A DNA stretch of 64,000 nucleotides, from NCBI GenBank assembly GCA_028023455.1, contig JAQFVV010012667.1, positions 1,100,501-1,164,500 on the forward strand. Reading direction: 5' to 3'. The position numbers and the translations under genes are program-made. Below, piece after piece: positions 48,651 to 60,594 of this stretch (its first letter is position 1; the number at the start of each line of letters is the position of its first letter). Below the pieces are notes generated by a model. That model worked only from the letters and a program-made list of their open reading frames with translations. It made no database searches and was not told where the DNA came from. Source of the DNA: Epiperipatus broadwayi. Taxonomy: Eukaryota > Onychophora > Udeonychophora > Euonychophora > Peripatidae.

Positions 48651-49800
48651 CAAAATCGTCACATTTTTAATCATGACTGGCAAAAAATGAGTCGTAATCA
48701 AGCAGTCAAGATGCTAAACCATTTCTGATTGCTTGAAATCCAAGTAATAAATTTTATTTTAAAAGTTTATTTCCAAAGCTCCATTATTTCATATAGAAAT
48801 GCTTTATATTATTCTAAAAATATAATGGCAATATTAAAAGATCACTGTGTATGATATCAGTTTTCTGAATGGATGATATTAAAATTGCTATTTTGAAATA
48901 TATCTTCAGTGGATTAATAGCAACAATCTTTCTAAAAAAAAACTATTTTATGATAAACTTGAATGCAGTTTTTATGGGAAAGATGACAGATTTAGTTACA
49001 TCACAAAGTTTATTTCAAAACCACTTTTTCTATTATAATAGTTTTGGGTTTCAATGAGAAGAGTTAAAGATTTTTTAAAAAGAATGAAGAGTTTTGCAGA
49101 CATCTTTCATTTCACTCACTTTGTCAGACCAGTAAATTTAATAAATTATTTTATTTTGAAAAGCATAGTTTTAAAATATGTAGAATAATTTTTATTTTCA
49201 CATCTATTTTAAGATCAGCATGTGATATACATGAATGGAAAAACTCACCTTTGAGTTTTTTTATGTCTTTCTCTGTCATCCTTTTTTCTTTCTTTTTTTT
49301 TTTTTTAAATTGGAATGCTCATACTTATTTATGAGTAGCTTTTAGTAATGATGATAATTGTTAAAAAGCTCTGGTTTTTAAACTAACATTATAAAAAAAA
49401 TTAAAAATCATATCGTGTAGTAAAGATAAAGGAGGGTTATTAAAATAAATGCATTATAATTTATTTTTAATTAAAATTATATGCATTCATATATTATTTT
49501 CCTACATAGTACATAAAATATGCCTAATATTGAGATGTATATGACTTTAGATTGCTATAAATAGACTACTAATTGCTATAATTGTTCTCTAAAAAGGTTT
49601 TCAGAGGTCCAACTTTTCAAGCCATTTTATCATAGTATTACTGTTGGAGATGAAATAATTAATTAACCTTTCATTTTAATTTTATGAATCTCTACACAAT
49701 ATTTAATTCATGCATAAATCCTAATTAAAGATTGATAAATTAACTGAGAAATTATTTTAATTTAAGCTAATTATATCTTTTATTAAATTAGAAAGAGAAA
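48651..49800. other. unassigned stretch
   Basis: AT-rich; short open frames without recognisable motifs. Confidence 0.5.
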
Positions 49801-49805
49801 GGCTT

Positions 49806-49990
49806 TAACCTTTTTCCACATGCAACCTAAATGTTTGTATAATAGCCAAACGATGTAGCTTTTGACTATAGATGGACTTCTCAAACCTCAACACAAGATA
49901 GAGACTTTATAAAGATAAGAGCGGTCATTTTATCTTTAACCCAAATTCTTACTTATATAGGAGGTCAATCTGAGGATCGTGAAGATATCA
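49806..49990. repeat. diverged copy of the MITE-like family
   Basis: Contains the core phrase TCAAACCTCAACACAAGATA, then GAGACTTTATAAAGATAAGA and CATTTTATCTTTAACCCAAA. These parallel the element at 19,820 (CTCCAAACACAAGATAAAGT ... CTATCCTTTCAACCCAAA). The ends are no longer recognisable. Confidence 0.55.
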
Positions 49991-52190
49991 CTCTCTTCAC
50001 ATTTAAAATTTTAAATGCCCCTTTTTACATAACTGGCATATTTAGTATACCTTATATTTTTATGAAGTGTAAATTTCTAATCATTCTCTTTTTATTATTA
50101 TTTGACAAGAATTCGATTTGGATCTCATATCAAGGTTAGTTTTTAAAAGAAATTATATAATAAAAAATAGATCATTAACCGTTTAAAGCCGAACTTATAC
50201 CGTATTTGCAATGTTTTATTGTCTGATTAAACATTAAAACTAAATTTAGAGAAGGAATTTATCATTTACGCAAAAAGATAAATTTCAAACTGAATACTCT
50301 TTCAATTTTTGAAATACTATATATATTTTTTATCATTGATATTAGTGATACGATTAATAAAGACTGACTATAATTTACAATAAAATATATAAAGCAAACT
50401 GTGGAATTTTTTATAGGTTGTCATGTATAGTTATTTTAAAGACGTATTTGTTTTTAATTAATTTTAAAAGCTGTTGGCTTTAATTGGGTCATAAAATGTT
50501 GATGCGTATTTGCCTTAACACTGTCGGTGAGCAGCCTTTATTACCATTTATAATACAACCGTAATAACTTCTCTAGAGGAAGATTTATTCTTAAAAACAA
50601 GATAAAAAACGTCAAGCTTAACAAAATATATTCAAGTTTTATTGCATTTTTCAATGCATGTGAATTCGATACACAAGAAACGAATGCGAGGTTGATAAAT
50701 GGACCCCCTCCCCTACATTTAATTAGTTGTTTATTTATTGAGTTAGTTTAAAAACAATTTGCTCTCATCGGCTTATTGAAAAAGCAAGATTTTTAATGTA
50801 TACATATACATTTATGTTATGTGCAATTTAAAATACTGTATACTTTTGTTTTGAATGCAATTTTAATCATTAAGTTTTAATATTTATATATGTATGTGAT
50901 GAAAGAGTTTGTAAATACTTAGTTTAACAAAGAAATTCCTAAAACTTGAAAAAAGTCTAATGACGAATCAGCAGCTGGTGAGTAATATTAGGCAAGGTAT
51001 ACATCTCTTCAAAGTTGGCAACTAAACTTGCGAAATATAAAAAAAATAACGCTAATTATAACTAATGTCGGCTATAATAATGCATGTAACGGTGAAAATT
51101 ATTTATAATTTTTGTGTGTATCATACTATAGAAATCAATTCAAAGAATAAACTACAGTTTTTTTTTAATATTTTAAAAGCAATATTTATTGCATTTGATT
51201 TCATTTTTTGTTCTTAAACTAAAATGTTTTATTATTCAGTTATGAGGGAAAATGTTCACAATTTTAAACGTTGAAGGGTACAGGGTATTAGCCTTAAAAT
51301 GTGGTTATTGATAGCAAAATAGATTTCAATATGCTTTTGTTGTTACTGCATTTAGTAAGCTTGTGGTTAAGACTTGTAGAGGTCCCTACGATCGCATTTT
51401 TACACCCTATTCTTGTAGTTACAGCCTTAGTAAATATTACTTAAGTTGGATGATGTATTTGATTTAATATTCATTAAATTAATTTATTACAGTTGTTGTG
51501 TAGAAGTCATATATAGGCTTCATAAGATTTTGTAAATATGATGACTATCTATAAAACCAGCTACTGTGTTATTTCATTTTCTGGCTATAATGACATTGAT
51601 TCTCTTACTGTTTAAGAACATATAGAATACATTGATAGTGGACTGGGCTCACAAAATAAATGAACATTAGAAGACTTTAAAAAAATAATTTGTGGATAAT
51701 TTGAGAATAGTTTTGTGACAGAGGTAGATTTCACTTATGTTATGAAGGTTATCTCAAAATATTCTAAGGAATGTAGTATTGGATGCTTTTATTGCATGAC
51801 CACTGAGGGAAATCAATACAGTGATGTTATTAAGCAAAGCATTTTAGAAATAAAAGTTTGCTGCTATATACATGTGATTTGTGATAGTAAATTTGTTTGT
51901 ATGCTCATCACAAAGCTTATTTTACATTTTCCATATCTGTCTTTTTTTTTCTATCTAGAGTTAGATTGTCCATATTGTGAATATTAGTTTTCTGTATAGT
52001 TTACCGTATCATGAATAAAATTAAAAACCTCCAAAATTATGTGAAATTGTTTTCTGGTATGTTTTCATACCAGAATAAAATATAATATCTGAATGTTTAA
52101 CTTTATTTCAGATGGACTTCCATGTTTATTGCCTAACTTTTCATATTATTTTAAGAAGCAGTATGAATATACAAGAAATTATATCATTTT
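49991..52190. other. unassigned stretch
   Basis: AT-rich with slightly more mixed composition around 50,500-51,450. A 90-codon open frame at 51,715-51,987 (TEVDFTYVMKVISKYSKECS...) is followed by low-complexity residues; I do not recognise it and it has no splice-site context. Confidence 0.4.
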
Positions 52191-52194
52191 TTTA

Positions 52195-52315
52195 TAATAA
52201 TATTGTGCAGTATGTTGCTAATCAGAAGGTTGTGATTGGAGAGTGGTTCTGCTCAGTGGATGAAAATATAGACTTGCAAATCAAAAATTCTTGGATTTGA
52301 TTTCCAGATTTTAAA
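52195..52315 (+). repeat. possible decayed tRNA-like SINE head
   Basis: CTGCTCAGTGGATGAAAATA followed by CTTGGATTTGATTTCCAGA resembles a worn A box (GCTCAGTGG) and B box (GGTTCGAATTCC). No target duplication or shared tail. Confidence 0.3.
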
Positions 52316-52940
52316 AAAAGTTAAAATATCAATTCAGTTAATTGAATGAGCGTTTTGATGAATTTGATCTCCAGAGTAACTGACAATATAATTAATTGTA
52401 TTTATTTATTATGATCTAAAACAGGACAGGTTGCAATGATGCTTGTTTTTCATAAACAACTAAAAAAATAAGATAAGATTAAGAAAAAAACCAATGATTT
52501 TGAAGATTTAAAAAAAAATACTGTAAATGTTTTCAAATTTCTGGAAATTTAAAAAGAGTATATAATTCTAGAGTTGCTTAAATTGTGTAAAGCTTTTTAC
52601 ATGATCTCATATATAGAGAAAAATAACAATATACTAACTGTTCTCATTCTATAACTTTCAATGTGGGCTTATTCTAAGAAATTTTGAAAAAAAAAAAAAA
52701 CGTTTACTTTAACTTAGAATGAATGTATTGCCTAATCTTTATCAAGGACTCTTAAATGATTATGGTCATTTAAATTAAAAAAAAACGTATTAAAAATATA
52801 TTTTGTAATGACTATACTAACTAATCTGTAAACAACAATATGCTTATTCATAGAATGTGCTGATCTATTTTTCAGTTTATATGATATTTTTTAGTGTTAA
52901 CTTTCCATTTTTTCTTTCTTAAATACTTTAACAATATGCC
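52316..52940. other. unassigned stretch
   Basis: AT-rich with several poly-A runs; nothing recognised. Confidence 0.5.
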
Positions 52941-52946
52941 TAATTA

Positions 52947-53377
52947 AAACAGGCAAAACTCTCCATACAGTAGTGCCACTCAGTGCCAACCAGAGTAATC
53001 AATGGATGACAGAAGGCTTGTGCATAAAATTCCCATCTAGTGCCTATGCATCCAATATTCCCAGACTAGTTTCTGGCTTATGGCCATCATCAGTGAGGAA
53101 CCTTGGATCTGAGAGCACTTCCCCCTAGATCTTAGGATGAGAAACTAGTCTGGGGATATTGGATGAGTAAGCACTAAATGGGGATATTCTAAGATCTAGG
53201 TGCAGTGCACTCATATACAAAGCTTATCACTGACAAAGGCAACAAGCCAAAAACTAATCTGGGGATATTGGATGAGTAGGCACTAGATGGGGATTTTATG
53301 CACAAGCCTTCTGTCATCCATTGATTACTTTGGTTAGTACTGAGTGGCACTACTGTATGAAGAGTTTTGCCTGTTTT
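52947..53377. mobile_element. complete 431-bp palindromic element (family F2)
   Basis: The ends are AAACAGGCAAAACTCTCCAT (52,947) and its inverse ATGAAGAGTTTTGCCTGTTT (53,377). The arms mirror each other through AGTAGTGCCACT, ATCAATGGATGACAGAAGGC, GTGCATAAAATTCCCATCTA, GTGCCTA and CCCAGACTAGTTTCTGGCTT. A second, inner inverted pair (ACTAGTCTGGGGATATTGGA at about 53,146 and CTAATCTGGGGATATTGGAT at about 53,250) is arranged as a direct repeat in the right half. No ORF. It is the reference copy for fragments at 3,270, 3,836, 33,940 and 60,366. Confidence 0.88.
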
Positions 53378-53815
53378 CTTTCGTTACTGACTAATGAACA
53401 TCATGAGCCTTTGTATTGGTATTCAAAACATTCTTTAGACTATCTTTTGAACAGGTAACAATAGAACAGTGGTCCACATCAAGAAGATGGGTTCTTGTTT
53501 TTTTTCAGTTTTAATTGATTTGTATCTTGATCATTGTTACTTTAAGGTTCTATAAATGGTTTCAGATATCCCTATCAAAAAAAATGTTGGAGAAAACCCA
53601 CATCCATGTTTAACAGCAGTTTTGATATCAAAGGGTTCAAATTTTTTACTGTAATAATAATATTGTATTCACTTTTTCATGTAGAAAATATATAACATGA
53701 AATACTTAAAGAAAAACCAAGTAATTTCAAACAAAGTTATTAATTTTTTTCATTTAATTGGATCAGATGTATTAACCAAATTAATAAAATAATATATAAA
53801 TTATTCTTTTGTTTT
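53378..53815. other. unassigned stretch
   Basis: No recognisable feature apart from short AT-rich runs. Confidence 0.45.
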
Positions 53816-53821
53816 TGTAAA

Positions 53822-53983
53822 TGTAGGGGATTTGAACTTAGACTCTCAAGCATTCATAAACTATCTGCATTATCTCATACAACTGATACACATGACCACA
53901 CACATATAGAAAAGATAAATAATCACAAATATAAGTATTTTGTGCTAATCCAGCACTCACCAGTTGGTTCAGATTATTGTCTT

Positions 53984-54018
<35 letters not shown>

Positions 54019-54300
54019 TTCAACATATATATATATATATATAAAAAATCAGTGCTCAGTTTATATTAAGATAGCAAATCTTCATACTTTAATGGAAAGG
54101 CTTCAATCTACTCCAACCTTCAACTTTTCAGCCATCCATAACATAGAAAATCTGATAATAGAAAGTCTAAATCTCATGCTGATGCCAATGTTATTGCCAT
54201 GTCCATGTTAATCTCAGGTCACTCTGACCTCTCATATATAAGACTTTATCCATTTAAATACATTGAAGAGGGATGGCCAGGATGCAAGCTTAATGTGTAA
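53822..54300. repeat. F1 family unit with internal TA expansion
   Basis: Reads in the same sense as unit 1 of the composite at 4,755: GGGGATTTGAACTTAGACTC, CAACTGATACACATGACCAC, CAGCACTCACCAGTTGGTTC, TCAGTGCTCAGTTTATATTA and GGTCACTCTGACCTCTCATA. A TA microsatellite with a duplicated TCTTCAACATATATATA piece occupies 53,986-54,043. On the minus strand the start reads AAGTTCAAATCCCC, a good pol III B-box match. Confidence 0.85.
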
Positions 54301-54339
54301 ATATTTGAAATACAGGTACTCTTCATATGCCTGGAGCTT

Positions 54340-54570
54340 AATTGTAAATATAGGGGATTTGAACTCAGACTTTCAAGCACCCATCAACTATCCACACTAT
54401 CTCATACAACTGATACACATAACCACACACATGTAGAAAAGATAAATAATCACCAATATATGTATTTCATGCTAAAGCAGCACTTATCAGTTGGTCCAGA
54501 TTATCATCTTCCACATACATATATACATAATCACTGATCAGTTTGTAAAAAGATAGCAAATATTCATACT
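54340..54570. repeat. F1 family unit, second tandem copy
   Basis: Repeats the start of the preceding unit (AGGGGATTTGAACTCAGACT, CAACTGATACACATAACCAC, CAGCACTTATCAGTTGGTCC, AAGATAGCAAATATTCATAC) and is truncated at about 54,570. The two copies are 525 bases apart in direct orientation. Confidence 0.8.
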
Positions 54571-54579
54571 GCATTTACC

Positions 54580-55000
54580 TGAAAACAAAAGCCTGTCTAT
54601 AATGCTCATTAATTCTATAAAATTATCCTGAGTCTCTTGTAGCTAACCATTTATCTATGACTGGATTATTCAATAAATCTTCAAAATATCTTTGTTGCAA
54701 TGAATAGTAATAATATTCCATAATAATTACTGCAACCTGGTCTTTTTTTTTTAATTTTTTAAAATTGCAATAATAAAAACATTCTTAAAATCAGGTAGCA
54801 TAATTTACTGGATCTATATATTCCTAAAAACTTCCAATAAATTTGAAGCTAACATACCACCTCTTTTCCGGGTACTTTATCAAATGAATAGATGAAATAA
54901 ATATTATCATTAAAAGTTATCATCTCATTTCTTCTAGCATTATTAATATAGTAGCAATTCTCTTCATAGGGTATGGAGATAGTTGCTATACTTTTAAAAG
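54580..55000 (-). pseudogene. LINE reverse-transcriptase N-terminal relic
   Basis: On the minus strand: a 'PGKEVV' piece, then LPDFKNVFIIAILKN, then RPGCSNYYGILLFIATKIF. Together they match '...GxDxIPAELxK ... LPxDFKNAxIVxIxKKGDxxxCxNYRGISLLxIAGKIFxRVL' in LINE reverse transcriptases, in the right order and spacing. Stops and shifts separate the pieces. The LINE clade is uncertain; RTE is possible. Confidence 0.65.
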
Positions 55001-57775
55001 TTTGTGTAAACATAAAAAATGATGATGATCATGTGATGTTTTAGCAACTTAACATTATTCAAACAATGATCAAAATATACCTTCTATTTATTCACAAAGA
55101 GCCAGTAGTGAATTTAATAGGATTATGTTATCATTTATTCAGCCCATTTTTTGCTCAGTTTTTAGCCATCTAAACTTGAGTAATTAATGAATTCTAGATG
55201 GTAGTATAGCCACATCACCAGATGATTTTATATTTTCATCAGTTCAATAATTTTTAGCTTGCATAACAATTTCCAGCCTAATATTAGCTCTATATAATTA
55301 TATATGTAAGTTGGTTTGTTTCTTAAAACATTATTTTTGATAAAATATAATATAAATGAAATAAAGTTGGACTTGGTATGTATTTTTTTTATTTCTTTAA
55401 GAATTATTTTTCTATAAGGATATATTATGTAGTAATGTATATTAAGCAAAAGAGTAATAATGGACAAATTCTGTAGAAGAACATAGAATTTCTTGAATCT
55501 ATTTGGATGGTGCTATCTGTATCTGCTTTGAAAAGTGATTGTTGGATTATAGTTATAATTATACATAGTCAAATTATGGAATTGTCTTGTTTAATTATTG
55601 TGTGTATAAAATTAATGAAACCATTAAGATGAAATATTCAGACTTAGTGATGAATTAAACTAAAAGAAAATGAAAAAAAAATGTTCATTACATAAAGCTG
55701 TAATTTAAAATTTACATGAAATGGATTTTATAATGCATTTTAAAAGTTCAACTTTTAATTTTTCTTGGTTAGTTATAAATATGTGCAGTATTAAGTCTTT
55801 GTTTTTGCTTTGCAAATGGTTTATATATAGCTATTGATATGTATTTCATTAACCTTATTGGAGGTAGACCCTAAAGGGGAATAATTGTTGAATGGCTGAC
55901 TTCATTGTTTTGATGAATATTTCATTTAGTAAGTTGCAGGTCTAGTCATCACTTCCATTGTTGATCTTTATACACATATTAGGTTTTGATGATATTTATT
56001 GATGCCCTGTTTAATAAGCTGACTGAAAACTCAATGCACTCTCTTTGACTAAAATAATGGGGTGTCACAAAATATACAAGATGACTATTTATGATTATTG
56101 AAATGATGATGTATTTATAATCCAGTTGATGGTCAAGCATAAGATTTTTGTAAAAAACATGCACCAAAATATTGTGCAATTGACAGTATTCATTTAAAAA
56201 TTCATAGGCATATAAAGTTACTGATATAGGGGAATATCTGATTGCTCATTACTGAGGCTAGATATTCTAGTAGACATGTATATAAGTTAATAATTTGTTA
56301 ATTGCTTACTTATATAGAAAAAATATGTAATTTGTGAATATATGGAAGGGGAGAGGCAATCTTTATTTAATGACTAGCTTATTATATTCAAGTTTATTAT
56401 ATTGTATCATTAGAATATTTGATCCCTCTGTGATTAATTAACTTTTACCACATCTTTCTGACAAATTGATTATCAAATGCAAGTCAAAGATTTAACTCAG
56501 AAGGGTCATTCTACATAATCTAGTATAGAAAATTATAACATTTAGATTTAACCCACTCCACATTCTTTAAGTTCGACTATCCATCATTTTATGAAAAGTA
56601 TCAAAGTGTTTTCTATGCTAGATATATCATTTCAGCAATCCTATTATTAAATTGGAAATAATTTGTGCTCTTTATTACTCAGCCCACAATCAAGAGTTGG
56701 TTTGCAAAATATAATTATCTCTAGGAGAGTATTCAAACAGCTATAATATGGAATAACATCTCTTGAAAGAAAAGAAAAACATTGTATAAAAGTTCTAATA
56801 TAATCAAGACTAATTTCAAATGCAATTCACTATCAAGTTCTAAAAGAATCTATTCATGGGGTTACATATAAATCTACAAAGAAAAAAGAATGTCCTTAGT
56901 TTGTTATCAAATTTATTGATATTATTGATTCTTTTTTTAGCATGATATTTGACATACTTATTTTTTCTAGTATACTGAATTAGAAAATATCTAATTGGAA
57001 ATGTACATGAATATATTTAAATAATAAACACAATATTTTCATATAACTTCTATTAATAATATTATTATAGTTAGTTTTAAATTAAAAAAGAAAGAAATAT
57101 ATGCTTCAAGAAAAGCATTATGAGATATCTAGCAGCATATTATTGATAGTGATTTATAATCTAATTTTATATTTATTTATTTTTATTAAATTAATTTTCT
57201 GGACTTTTTTTTACATTTAAAATAGCAAAAAAATGAAAATTTACAATAGTCTTGATCAGTTAGCTTAATAGTAAGAATAAGTTCGTCTAAAATTCTAAAG
57301 ATATTTCCAGCTGAGGATAATAAAGAGAGAAATAATTTGGTTTCATTTTAGTTTTAGATCCCATGAGGGTTATTTTTATTTGAATATGTTAATAAAAGTA
57401 GGTGAATTTCCAAAGAATAATGGGAATAAGGCTTAACAAATACTATAATACAATTAAATTGTATTACTATGTGTTCGTAATTAAAATAAAATAAAGCAGC
57501 CTAAAAATAAAATAAGATTTTCTAAGTTTTCCAATTTCCAATTGGTGACAATATTTTCCTGTATTTCATCAATTAGTTAAGAATAACTAGATACCTATTC
57601 ACTGACCAATGTCAAATAATTATCTGAATTGGTTTTGGGCAATTACTCAAAAGGAAATTCAAGCTTGATTGGAATTTAAAAAGTAAAATATTATAAGTTT
57701 TAACTAGGCTCATCCCATGTGTAGGCATAATAATGTAGGTTTCATCTATTCTTCACAAACTCTTATGTATTGATC
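55001..57775. other. unassigned stretch
   Basis: AT-rich; open frames are short and without recognisable motifs. Confidence 0.45.
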
Positions 57776-57779
57776 TATA

Positions 57780-59200
57780 TCAGTGGTACCCTATCTTTAA
57801 CATATCTTGAGCCATTTTAAAATTTAAAAATTTTAGGTGAGTCACTAAAAATTTTTCAACTTTTAATACTTCTATTTTAAATGTATTTAATGCACAAATA
57901 AAATAGAGAAAAAACATTTTAATGTGAAACGTGATTTGCATATCTTCGGCCAGTTTATTGTATTTTGGTGCATATGGTGTTGGAGCTAAAGTCAAGCAAT
58001 CATTCAGATATTCATTCATTATCTTGTATCTGAATTTTGATTTTAAAAAGTTCATTGTTGAAAAATCACTTTTGCAAAAATAGATTCACCCAAAGCAGGA
58101 ATGTAACTATTGAAATGTTTTTGTTAAGAGTAGATCTTTTTTCTCATTTACAACTTTCTAAAAATCTGTTTGCGACACTCTTGTTTTTAATTTTAGATCA
58201 GAATAAAAATCAATTATTTAGATTTATAAATTAGTGGTGTTCATATTTATCATACCTATAATCTATTGTGATATTTCAGAAATATTAATTCAACAAATGG
58301 ATTTAAAATGAATGAAGCAATTAACTGAATTTTACAAAATTCAAAAAAATCTTGATTTCAAAATTATTTTTAAGTTCAAGATTTTCAGAATATTTTTCTA
58401 TTTCAATTTTATTATATTTCTTAATATAGTTCTCCAAATTTGGGAGTCTAAAGTTACCTTACCTTATTTGGGATATCCACAAATGTAATTTTTATTTAAA
58501 TGTGTCCACATTTCTTATCATTTCAGTAATAGTTTTTTGTTTCCCTTAAAATTCAAGATTTATTATATTCATACTTGATTATGAAAATCTAAATCATATA
58601 ATCATATATGATTACAAACATATTCACATGTTTTCATTTATGGGCTCTACAAATTGTTTTATCTCTGGAAGAAACTCTAAAAATCATTGTAGTACTTCTC
58701 CCTTGCTAAGCCATCAAATTTCAGAATGTAACATTAAAATTTATAATCAGCATCAAGTACATAAGTCAGTATTGTGAATAATCTTATGTCAAGTGGTCTG
58801 GCTGAATAAAACTTATATTTTTAAAAACAACTTTGATGATGTGTATATAATGCAGCACTTGGTACATAATACTTAGTGATCTATGATGCAATGGTAGTGA
58901 AAAAAAGGTTGGAAACAGAGGATCATTCTTACATAATATGGTGATACTAACATCAGAAGCAATCATGTCTGATGTAGCATCTGTTATTATGGATACAAAA
59001 TTTCAAAGCAGGAGATTATTTTTAACGTGGTTTTTAATAACATAATGTATTTGTTATTAATGTCAAAACTGACAGAATATCTTTTTTTACTGAGCAATTG
59101 TTAAAGATCATCCTTACAAGAATATTTATTTGAGCTATTGTAGATATATGTTGATTCATTACACTGTAATATGCATTTTTATAAATCTTTTTATTTTTAT
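57780..59200 (-). pseudogene. hAT transposase relic, ZBED/FAM200-like
   Basis: Minus strand, from upstream to downstream: FVSIITDATSDMIASDVSIT, matching 'LVSVTTDGAPAMIGSxxG'; TFFSLPLHHRSLSI and VLHYIHIIKVVFKNISFI, matching 'xHCIIHQxAL ... VMxxVIKIVNFIRxRxLN'; LMLHSEI and WLSKGEVLQ, matching 'LLYHTEVRWLSRGKVLxR'; and finally KIMNEYLNDCLTLAPTPYAP followed by KYNKLAEDMQITFH, the C-terminal dimerisation block. The order is that of hAT transposases related to ZBED5/FAM200. The + strand at 57,780 starts CAGTGGTACCC, resembling a hAT terminal repeat (CAGTGGTTCCC). Internal stops and frameshifts make it inactive; the catalytic Asp of TDG is kept as TDA. Confidence 0.78.
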
Positions 59201-60220
59201 TTTTACTCTGATATTTTCCGATGTTGCTTCTATTCTACAAGTGACTGAATTTTTGGGTAATTGAACTTCTTGGATAGTTGATATAATTTTAATTCTTAAA
59301 ATAATATCTTTGATGCAGCAAGCATTACTTTTTTGATTATTTTATCATCCTTAAAAGGTTTTTGTGCACTGAAAGTATATGTGAAACCTTACATGATGCA
59401 GTTACAGCAGCTTTCATTGTCCATAGTTGGGCAACTAATGTATTTACAATTCTCTCAACTTAGATTTTATTAAATTGTTAGTGGAAGGATATTAAGTACC
59501 ATATTCCATATTTAATTTTTTTCTTCCAATGACTGTTGAATCACAAATCAAACAAATACATTTGTTCTTAAAATAAATTTAAAAAATATTTCTCTTCGCA
59601 TTTCTTATGAAAATGATAGTTGAATGTACTTTTTTTTTCTCTAGCTCATATGCAGACATAAAAGGATAACTACAAAATAATTATTAATATATTAATGATT
59701 AAGATATATAGATAAAACATATTTTAAACTTATAAAAATAATTTTATAAAGTATCATATTGAGATTGGCTATTTATATTTATTTCACAGAGCATGGTGCT
59801 AACTTATTTAGCTATCTGGGGTGCTTTAATATTTTTATACTTGGATGAAACCTCTTCCCAGTTGCTGTACAAGTATGACAATTCACTTTGAGAAGTATTA
59901 CAAATATAGTATGAAAATAGTGCCATTTGGGACAGCAATGTCATAGAATTTCTATTGTTCATAAAACAAGCCACAGTAAAAGTTTGCATGAACTATAACT
60001 GGCTTGCAGACTACAGGTTGGGCATCTATAATTTGTCAAAAAATGTTTACTTCCAGATTAAAAAAAAAGCTAACAAACATTTTGTTTTAAAAAAAAAAAA
60101 AACAATAAAATGAAAATGGCGCTTATAATGATGTATGAATAAATCTATTTGTTATTAAGTTTAACACCATCAAAACGTCACATGATCATCATTTCATATG
60201 TGTATACAAACTGTTAATAA
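59201..60220. other. unassigned stretch, possibly hAT 5' part
   Basis: May include the degraded N-terminal half of the hAT element, but no zinc-finger or other motif could be read. A 61-codon frame on the minus strand at 59,804-59,989 is not recognised. Confidence 0.35.
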
Positions 60221-60365
60221 CAATAATGTGATGTGATGTACTGTAGCTTCTTCTTAAATGAAGTCAATAATCTCTCAGCAATTATGCCCAGAGAAACCTG
60301 TTGGCTACTTAATTTTACATTCCCCAGTCTAAGTTTTCCCATATTCTGCTCCATCCCCATTTCCA

Positions 60366-60590
60366 CAACATAATCTTTGTCAACTCTATGGCCACCAAGT
60401 GCAAACCTTAGTTATCAATGTTTGTAAGGTTTGTGCATAAAATTCTTATCTAGTGCCTATTTATCCAATACTCCCAAACTAATGAGTAGGCACTAGATAG
60501 GGATTTTATGCACAAATTTTCTAGCATCCTTTATTTAATAAGGCTTGCACTTGGTGGCACTACTGCATGGATAGTTTGCTGCTCTTATAG
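60366..60590. mobile_element. short internally deleted copy of the F2 palindrome
   Basis: The left arm CTATGGCCACCAAGTGCAAA and GTGCATAAAATTCTTATCTA is mirrored by TAGATAGGGATTTTATGCAC and GCTTGCACTTGGTGGCACTA. The centre (about 60,470-60,490) lacks the inner part of the full element, giving a cleaner hairpin of about 205 bases. Confidence 0.78.
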
Positions 60591-60594
60591 TTGT

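Noticed and set aside
51715-51987. 90-codon open frame that looked like a possible phosphatase exon
   Set aside because: No PTP motif could be aligned, there is no acceptor/donor pair in frame, and the second half is low-complexity.
58880-58922. GGTTGGAAACAG as the far terminal repeat of the hAT element starting at 57,780
   Set aside because: The segment lies inside recognisable transposase coding sequence, between the TDG-like and WLSKG-like blocks, so it cannot be the element end.
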